Below are positions 57,609 to 64,000 of a DNA stretch of 64,000 nt, piece after piece (the stretch's first letter is position 1; the number at the start of each line of letters is the position of its first letter). The position numbers were made by a program, and so were the translations under genes. This stretch comes from Ricinus communis (taxonomy: Eukaryota > Streptophyta > Magnoliopsida > Malpighiales > Euphorbiaceae), in contig NC_063262.1 of NCBI RefSeq assembly GCF_019578655.1, positions 13,461,582 through 13,525,581 on the forward strand. The letters are read 5' to 3'. Below the pieces are notes generated by a model. The model saw nothing but the letters and a program-made list of their open reading frames with translations. It had not been told where the DNA came from and did no database searches.

Positions 57609-60118
57609 TGTCAGCACCCATTTTCCAGATTTAGATATCGAAGAAATTACGAAAAACCCTATGATGAAAGTTACTGCCTTCTCGAATCTCGGGAGATGAA
57701 TGACAGTCAAATTCGAGGTTAGGGTTGGGGTTAATTCAACCAAAATTACCTTTCTAAAATTAATTTGGAGTTAATTACCAAGAAAAATAAAGTTTGATTG
57801 TTAAAACAATGGGTTTCACAAGTGTACGGACTTAATTGCAAAATTTTCTAAACTTTTCATGTGTAGAGTTGATTGGCTCATTATAGAGCTAATCAACTCT
57901 TTGCAGAGCCGACCGACTCTATATAATGCTAATTAGGGGTTTCTTGCTTCGATGTCATTTCTTTTGACACATTTACATCCAAATACAAATTCTAGAAGGA
58001 ATTTGAAAATAATCATGGATTTTTAATGATATTTATTCAAATTTTAAAGAATTAATATTAGGCCTTTATCAATTTTTTTTTGAAAAGCTAAAGTTTATTT
58101 GTTCCTCTAGGATTTTCTTTAAAACTCTACCTCTATAAATAGAAAGTGATGTCTAAGGTTAGGGCTAACAAGGAAGAATAGTAATAGAAGCTAATATCAA
58201 TTTGAAAAGGAAAGAAAAACCTACGTTCATTACTAAGTAGAAGGGTTTTTCGTTACCAAGAAAGAGGGGTATTAAGAAGGAACTAAGATTTGGAAACTCT
58301 TTTGAAGACGATAAAATTTTTCCCAATACCTCATTCAGCACTGGTTCCTAACCAATCTGTGACTTAACTACTTCTTCATCTCCTGAGACTCGTAGAACAA
58401 TCGACTATAGTGATAACCGAAGGGTTCCCTAACATGCATCCATCATCAGCAACATCACTCTAAACTGGTTTTCTTATTCTTTGTGCTTTTCCTTAGAAAC
58501 ATGAATAGGGTTACTTTTCGGTTTTATTTTTATGATTAATATGATTAGATTAGGGTTTTCTTTGATCCTCTTATTGTATTAGACAAAAGAAGGAGAAATC
58601 TCTTCTTTAACCGAAAAGGGTCTTATTAGTAAACAAAAATGATAAGATGAGCGCCTGTCTGCCTTCACGAACGTATAGTAACTCAATAATTTGTATGTTA
58701 GTGATTTATTAGGTTTGAATCTAATAACATGCCAACATTTAGGTTTTGAATCTGATTAACCACGTACATAGGATTATATGATTAGATTTCTCTTTTGTTT
58801 ATGATTTTGTAATCATATTATTTTATTAGGGTTATATGGTTAATCTGCCATTTTTGTTTAGTGTGTTTTTAGATTTATTTTAGAGTATGTATAACTTTTA
58901 TGGTTTCTGACTCAATCTGGTATTATTTGTTATTTCATTTTTTTTATTTCTTTCATATTCTAATCATTTTTTTTATCTTTTATGCATGTTAAAATCGGCT
59001 CTGGGATGAGGATTACACAGAAAATTGCATAAATACCTTGGATGCCCCTCTAGAGCCAATTGGCTCTATGTCTATAGTCAATCAGCTTTGCACTTCTTTG
59101 CCCTAGTTTCTTGGTATTTTATGAGTTTATGATGTACTTTTGTCAATTTTGTGTACTATAGCTAGGTTTTCTGGCTTTTCTTTGCAATTTTAGTTGTAGG
59201 CTCAATTGTAATAGTTAGATTTATCTTTCTGCACTTTATTTTATTTATTTCATGATTTAATGTATATTAAATAATTGTAACATCACTGCTTAATTAAAAA
59301 ATGGGCATATAGATTTTAGGTTAAAATTGAATCCAACTTAAAAATTGTAATCCAATAGGCTAATCAATATTAATCGGGCTTAAGTTCTAAAATCAAAGTA
59401 GAGTTAGTAGGCTTTACCATGTGTTAGGATTGGGCTATGCTAGATTTAGGTTCACACAAAATGGGTCTTATCATAATATGCAGCCCATCTAGGATTAAAG
59501 GCTTGGAAAGATATAACTTATAATTGAGCTAGACTAGGAAAGACTCGTATATAATTAACTAGCAAGCTAGATTAACAACTTTAAAGTGGGCTGGGCCTGA
59601 TCAAAATGGGCTAGACCTAGGTAAATTATAATTGTATATTTGGTATGCCTGTGTATGAACTGTTGTATTTATAGGGAATGATTTATTAAACAATAAAATT
59701 AAAGACTAGCATACACAAATAAGAAAGTTGGCTTCTGGATCCATTTTTGAATTTATGGAGAAAACTTCCTTCTGGAATTTGAGAAACGCTATTCATTAAT
59801 AAAAGTTTCTCGGTAAAACTACAACTTTGGTGCGCGCTCGAAATCGTTGCCCACACTATTAAATAATAAAATTGAAACTAGGGATATACAAATAAGGAAT
59901 TTGGCTTTTGGATCCACCTCTAGATATGGTGAAGCTTCCTTACAGAATCTAGTACGCCAATAAATTAGCAAAAGTGTCTTGGAAAATTACTTGGGTGGCG
60001 ACTCCCTTTCTCTATTCTAGTCTATGACTAGTTAGTGTCTTCCCAATCAAGTTAGAAAGCCTTGTAGTGCAGTAATCACTAGAAACACTTGGGTGCATGC
60101 CCGAAACGGCCGCCTACA
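57609..60118 (+). mobile_element. Tat/Ogre-like LTR (2510 bp), plus orientation
   Basis: Begins TGTCAGCACCCATTTTCC after a purine-rich stretch and ends CGCCTACA, followed one base later by a primer-binding site. The inner LTR signature ggtggcgactccc (59995-60007) and 'gggtgcatgcccgaaac' (60091-60107) are typical of Tat/Ogre LTR ends. It contains an imperfect duplication near its end (59691-59863 and 59864-59990, phrase 'aagttggcttctggatcca'). Upstream lies an integrase/antisense-gene body and downstream a gag body, so this LTR borders two internal regions. Confidence 0.75.
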
Positions 60119-60119
60119 A

Positions 60120-60136
60120 TGGCAACTCCACTAAGG
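60120..60136 (+). other. Primer-binding site of Tat-like element
   Basis: tggcaactccactaagg, one base after the LTR end. The TGGCGACTCC-type site is standard in this clade; here one G is changed to A. Confidence 0.7.
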
Positions 60137-60937
60137 ATAATTAAAGCTGATTCCAATGTATCCTTATTTTCAATTTTATCATCTAATACTCTATGATTGC
60201 ATCATTACATAATTCTATTACATTGTGCTTTTTGGTCTCTATAGCCTTGATGGCGTCGGTTAGTAGTTTTTCAGCTCCATTTGAACCTTGGAATTGCGAC
60301 ACTAGCTAACCATCACTTATAAGTGATATTCTTCGTGGCATGGACCCTTGTATGGGGAAATGAGCAAAGAAAGGATATTCTTTACTTGAGGATGTCTTTT
60401 ATCCTTACCCAAGACTCATCACATGATAATGATAGTTAAAAACTACTCTAAGTATCCAATTGCTTGCTATTTGAGATATTTTCCCCTATAAGAATGAAAG
60501 CCCACATTTTAGAGGACCTTGGCCTAAGACATGTGATGTAAGGCTTTAGGCCCAAAAATATATGGGCTTTATTCTTATATTGGAAAATATCACCTTGTTT
60601 ATTCAAAATTGGTCTGATAGCTTTTGGCATGCATGTTGGTGCTTATTTTCCTTTATTGATAATAAGCCTAGACCAAAATCCTAAGAAAGAGAGACTCACC
60701 TCGTACCTTGTGCCGAGTAATAAGGTTGGGAGGATGATTGTGTAATACCTTGTAAGTTCTCTTTAATTGTGATTATTAAGCTCTAATCTTATGCATTATA
60801 CGTGGATCACACATACCATGCATTTCATGCATCATTCTAACTCTCTGATATGAAGTCATATAGATTCTCCTTTAGGTTAGAAAAGACAAGAGAGCCATAA
60901 GCTGGAGAGAGTACCAATTTCACCGAAGATCCAGTTC
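60137..60937 (+). other. Untranslated leader of plus-strand Tat-like element
   Basis: About 800 bases without coding frame between primer-binding site and gag. Partly matches the left leader (170-1380) in reverse complement, for example 60500-60600. Confidence 0.6.
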
Positions 60938-62505
60938 ATGTTAGAATATCTCAAAAGACTAAGGGGTCGACTTTCCATGATTGAGACGAATGCTACGAGT
61001 AAAATAGCTAACAAAAGTGCTAACGAGCAGGACGTTGAGATCCTCAAGAATGTTATTATTAATGACCTAAGGGGTGTGATTCAGGAAGAGCTCCAACAAC
61101 TTTTGGCTAGAACGCTACAAATTAAGCCCCACTGACTGCTCCAATCGCTTCGGCTGCCCCCGTGGTAGCTAATCCCCCTGCTGTAGTTGATCTAGTCACT
61201 ATCGCTATTAAAATTGCCACTATTGCTGCTAATGCTAATGACCCTACTAGAAGGGAAGTACCTCAAAATTTTTAGGATTTGACGAGTTTGTGCTAGACGA
61301 AGCTAAGAAAGAGACTGCTCTTGCTAGTACTAAGGTTGCGAGTGGCTTGAGTGCGAGGCTTGATAAGATGCAAGAGATGTTGGAAATCAAGGGCTTGGAC
61401 CCAACCTATGATTTTGATGAATTGGTCCTTACTACTGAAGACAACCTACTTGCCAAGTTCAGAATACCTGAGAGGAACAAGTTTAAAGGGAATGGTGATT
61501 TGAAGGTCCATATGGAATAATATGCTGCTATCATGGGGACTACTCAATTGAGTAAGACCTAAATTGTTAAGTTATTTGTATTGTCCTCAGAGGGACTCAT
61601 TGTGAACTAGTATCATGGCTTAGAAAGTTCTGCTAAAGTTGAGTGGTGAAATTTGTGTTACTCTTTTATTAAGTAATACAACTATAACATGCATCTCGAG
61701 GTTTCGATTAGAAATCTTGTGTCCAATAAGCAAAAGCCAAACGAGTCCTCTGATTTCTTAATTAAGCGGAGGAATAAGGCTGGGTTGATGAAGAATAAGC
61801 CTTCTCAAAAGGGCCAAGTTTGCATGGTGGTCTGAGATGTTCTTTTGGCTCTATGGACTTGTATGATGACGGGCTTCAGGTTAAAGAAATTGAAAACGGT
61901 AAAAGGAAGAATGGGTGAACTAGTGAAGAACGAATTATTAGGTTGGAGGGAGCAGAACTCTTAATGTGATTGTTGTCTAGCAACTGAAGAGGTTCTCCAA
62001 CTTTATAGCAGCCTCTCTCGAAAATCTTTGAAAGGCTGGTGCAAAATGGCCTGCTCCAACCCACTGGCTTTGAGAACCCACCAAACCCTAACACACATGG
62101 ATACAAGCCAAATACCTATTGCAAATTCGACCAAGCACTCGGACACCATACCGATAATTGCATCCATTTGAAACATGAAATTCATGACTTAATTAATGCT
62201 AGAAAGATAACTGACCCTAACCAGCCTAGCACTAAAAGAAACCCACTACCAAACTACAACAAGACATAACTCCCAAACTAGTATACATGTTCAGCCCCGA
62301 TATCAGTGAAGAGGAGGTTATGAATTCCTTCCAAGATGTACCCATACCTGAACTTAAAGTAGAGCTAAAACTTGAGCCTATAAGCACACAAAGAACCTTC
62401 ACTGATCTAGGGGCATCATTATCTATGGTGTTCAATCACATAGTAAGTAGTAAGAAGCTTAAACCCCTAACATCAAGAAGTGGTCTGAACCCTCAAAATG
62501 GCTAG
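60938..62505 (+). pseudogene. Tat/Ogre-like gag
   Basis: Starts MLEYLKRLRGRLSMIETNAT at 60938 with EILKNVIINDLRGVIQEEL; stop at 61133. Continues with an Ala-rich linker, then from 61290 the gag core: GLDPTYDFDELVLTTEDN, FRIPERNKFKGNGDLKVHME, YAAIMGTTQLSKT, VKLFVLSSEGLIVN, WYHGLESSAKVEW-type text with stops, SFIKQYNYNMHLEV-type text, SNKQKPNESSDFLIKRRNKA and MKNKPSQKGQVCMVV. The zinc-knuckle-like end YCKFDQALGHHTDNCIHLKH is at about 62120-62180. Five or more stops or shifts. The role would be nucleocapsid formation. Confidence 0.85.
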
Positions 62506-63157
62506 TATTGTGAGTACTACCAAATCTTCAAGCATGTAATGAATCTGTACGATCACTTGAGGCACGAGATCTAGGACTAGATAGACTGTGGGGAATGGCA
62601 AGTAGAGCAACCTCCTTAAGATGAATGTGAAGATCTGTTAGGGTAGCCTTTGAGCAAGTTTGATTTCAAGGTATGATATTCAAGCCTCCTTCGGCTGACA
62701 TTCGAGTTGAAGACATTGTGTCGAGTGGTTGGGGATTGGATAATAAAGAACAGGTGATTCACCACACTTGCCTCCTAAAAGTGTAGAAATAAGGAAAAAT
62801 GAATTTGGTCATGGCCATTAACATCTGGTATAGTTCTAAGGATGAATGTGAGGTCTAAGATAGTGGTGCCAAAGACATCTAGGATGATAATGATTCTGAT
62901 AAGGAAACTAGGTCAAAGGCTAAGAGTAGTGTTAAGGGGGCACAAGAGCAGAAGCAAGTCAAGAGATGATCATAGGAAGACAATAAAGGGTTGTTAGAAG
63001 AGCTGAAGAAGAATAAGAAAATGGTGATATCTAGAAACTGCTAATGCACTCATAAGATCATAGGAAGGCTTTGATTCAAGCCTTGTCCAGTATCACCGTA
63101 AGCACAACAACCACCCTTGAGGAAATGATCAAAATAGTAACTGACAAGAGAACTTAG
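62506..63157 (+). other. Linker between gag and protease
   Basis: Belongs to the gag-pol region, but I can only read scraps (for example GDWIIKNR-like text near 62730). No open frame. Confidence 0.4.
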
Positions 63158-63825
63158 ATGATCACTTTCTTAGATAAAGATTTGCCACTAGAGGGAAAGG
63201 ACCATAATAAGGCTCTTTATATTGTGGTGGAAGTGAAACGGAAAAGGACTTCTTGTGTGATGGTGGATGATGGATCAACCATCAATGTGTGTCCTCGCAT
63301 ATTTCCTAAACTGGGAATGACTGTAAAAGATCCGAAGCCATCTAGCATGGTCATAAAAGCCTATGACAAAACCAAAAGGAATGTGGAAGGGACGTTCTCA
63401 ACTCTAGTGAAGACATGCCTTATAAAATCTTGGGTTGAGTTCACCGTCCTGGATGTTCTAGTAACCTTTGCACTGTTATTGGGAAGGCCCTAGTTTCATG
63501 CCCAGGAGGAGTGCCATCCACCGTACATCAAAAAGTCAAATTCCCTCATGAATGAGAGATAGTCATTATCAATATTGAGGGTTAGGAGGAGCGCCATCCA
63601 TTGTACATTAGAAAGTCAAATTCCCTCATGAAGGAGAGATAGTAATTATCAATATTGAGGGTGGCAAAGTGGCCTTGGCTATCTAAGAAGTTGGTAAAGA
63701 ACTTAATGCCCTCACTGGGTTTCAGGTTGTTGTCCTCTATAAGGATTATATAGATCTGAAGGTTGCTAGCATATTTAAGAAGATGGGCTTCATGCTTGGA
63801 AGACATAATCTCATTGCAAAAAAAT
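63158..63825 (+). pseudogene. Tat/Ogre-like protease and pre-RT linker
   Basis: ITFLDKDLPLEGKDHNKALY (from 63161), SCVMVDDGSTINVCPRIFPK with the aspartic protease motif in the form DDGST, then SSMVIKAYDKTKRNVEGTFS, EFTVLDVLVTFALLLGRP* (63493; the Trp that normally follows is a TAG stop). After an 80-bp duplication the linker continues: ELNALTGFQVVVLYKDYIDL, KVASIFKKMGFMLGRHNLIA, the typical stretch between protease and RT in this clade, ending about 63825 where foreign sequence starts. Confidence 0.85.
63504..63663 (+). repeat. 80-bp tandem duplication inside Tat pol
   Basis: 63504-63583 and 63584-63663 repeat the unit starting aggaggag.gccatcca.. with few mismatches. 80 is not a multiple of three, so it shifts the frame. 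Confidence 0.88.
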
Positions 63826-63902
63826 ACAAAAAAAAATGTGTGATCAAGTAATGGACTAATGCATGAAAAAGAAAAAGATTAGAAAATGAAAGAATAGGGA
63901 TT

Positions 63903-64000
63903 TTAATCTTCTCCTTCTTCTTCTGTAGGAGCTTTCCTTTTAGTACCACTAGTTGATCCAACTTGAGTAGTGGAGACTTGAGCCTCTTCCTCTTCTTCTT
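63903..64000 (-). pseudogene. C-terminal end of a third Athila-type ORF1 copy (cut by window edge)
   Basis: Minus-strand frame without stop until the end: EEEEEAQVSTTQVGSTSGTK, RKAPTEEEGED*, with the stop at 63905-63903. The acidic, Thr/Lys-containing tail matches that of the copy at 45809-47033 (NTGAKEKV...EEEEREEKDD*). It is preceded (in plus direction) by the Tat linker ending near 63825. Only the tail is visible, so integrity is unknown. Confidence 0.5.

Noticed and set aside
59980..60136. tRNA-like sequence (cgactcc..., tggcaactcc)
   Set aside because: Only the tRNA 3'-end complement used as a primer site; no cloverleaf can be formed. No tRNA or rRNA gene was recognised in the window.

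Overview
This is nuclear DNA from a eudicot plant. The evidence is: introns with GT/AG ends, two ordinary plant nuclear genes (a protein phosphatase 1 inhibitor-3 gene and a farnesylcysteine lyase gene), a decayed pentatricopeptide repeat gene, and abundant plant-type LTR retrotransposons of the Ty1/Copia and Ty3/Gypsy (Tat/Ogre-like) groups. Species cannot be fixed by eye; a woody rosid would fit. Most of the window is transposable-element DNA, much of it nested and decayed.

Layout. 1-6.1 kb: the 5' part of a Tat/Ogre-like Gypsy element on the minus strand (gag start, leader, primer-binding site, LTR), followed by a second LTR-like block in the same orientation. 6.8-9.9 kb: plus-strand remnant of an Athila/'putative plant transposon protein' element (ORF1, repeated purine-rich tracts, LTR). 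11.2-18.1 kb: a gene island with INH3 (11180-11554, intact), an unidentified coding-like stretch, a PPR pseudogene (16.1-16.6 kb) and an AT-rich fold-back element with about 300-bp terminal inverted repeats (17.3-18.1 kb). 22.0-27.1 kb: a structurally complete Copia element with two LTRs, a primer-binding site, a polypurine tract and a perfect 5-bp target duplication (CAATG), but broken genes. 27.8-28.8 kb: another Tat LTR remnant, then a possibly plastid-derived stretch (to about 29.9 kb). 30.1-34.2 kb: an internally deleted hAT DNA transposon carrying a 2.37-kb solo LTR in its left terminal repeat (target duplication ATGGA).

34.9-40.6 kb: the main intact gene, farnesylcysteine lyase/prenylcysteine oxidase, in four exons with a 3.6-kb first intron. 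42.1-53.0 kb: a minus-strand pile of LTR fragments, a second copy of the ORF1 element, a ~540-bp tandem duplication, and a SIRE-like Copia pol split by a 1.8-kb solo LTR (target duplication CATGT). 53.0-64.0 kb: a plus-strand Tat/Ogre-like series in the order integrase end, antisense intron-containing plant-mobile-domain gene, 2.5-kb LTR, primer-binding site, gag, protease. A third minus-strand ORF1 copy cuts it off at about 63.83 kb.

The two intact host genes are unrelated. INH3 would inhibit protein phosphatase 1; FCLY would oxidatively degrade farnesylcysteine left by prenylated-protein turnover. I see no obviously new host system. The most unusual object is the captured, spliced-looking plant-mobile-domain gene running antisense inside the Tat element, next to a single LTR that appears to serve two element bodies. 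All calls rest on reading the sequence; no alignments or searches were run.
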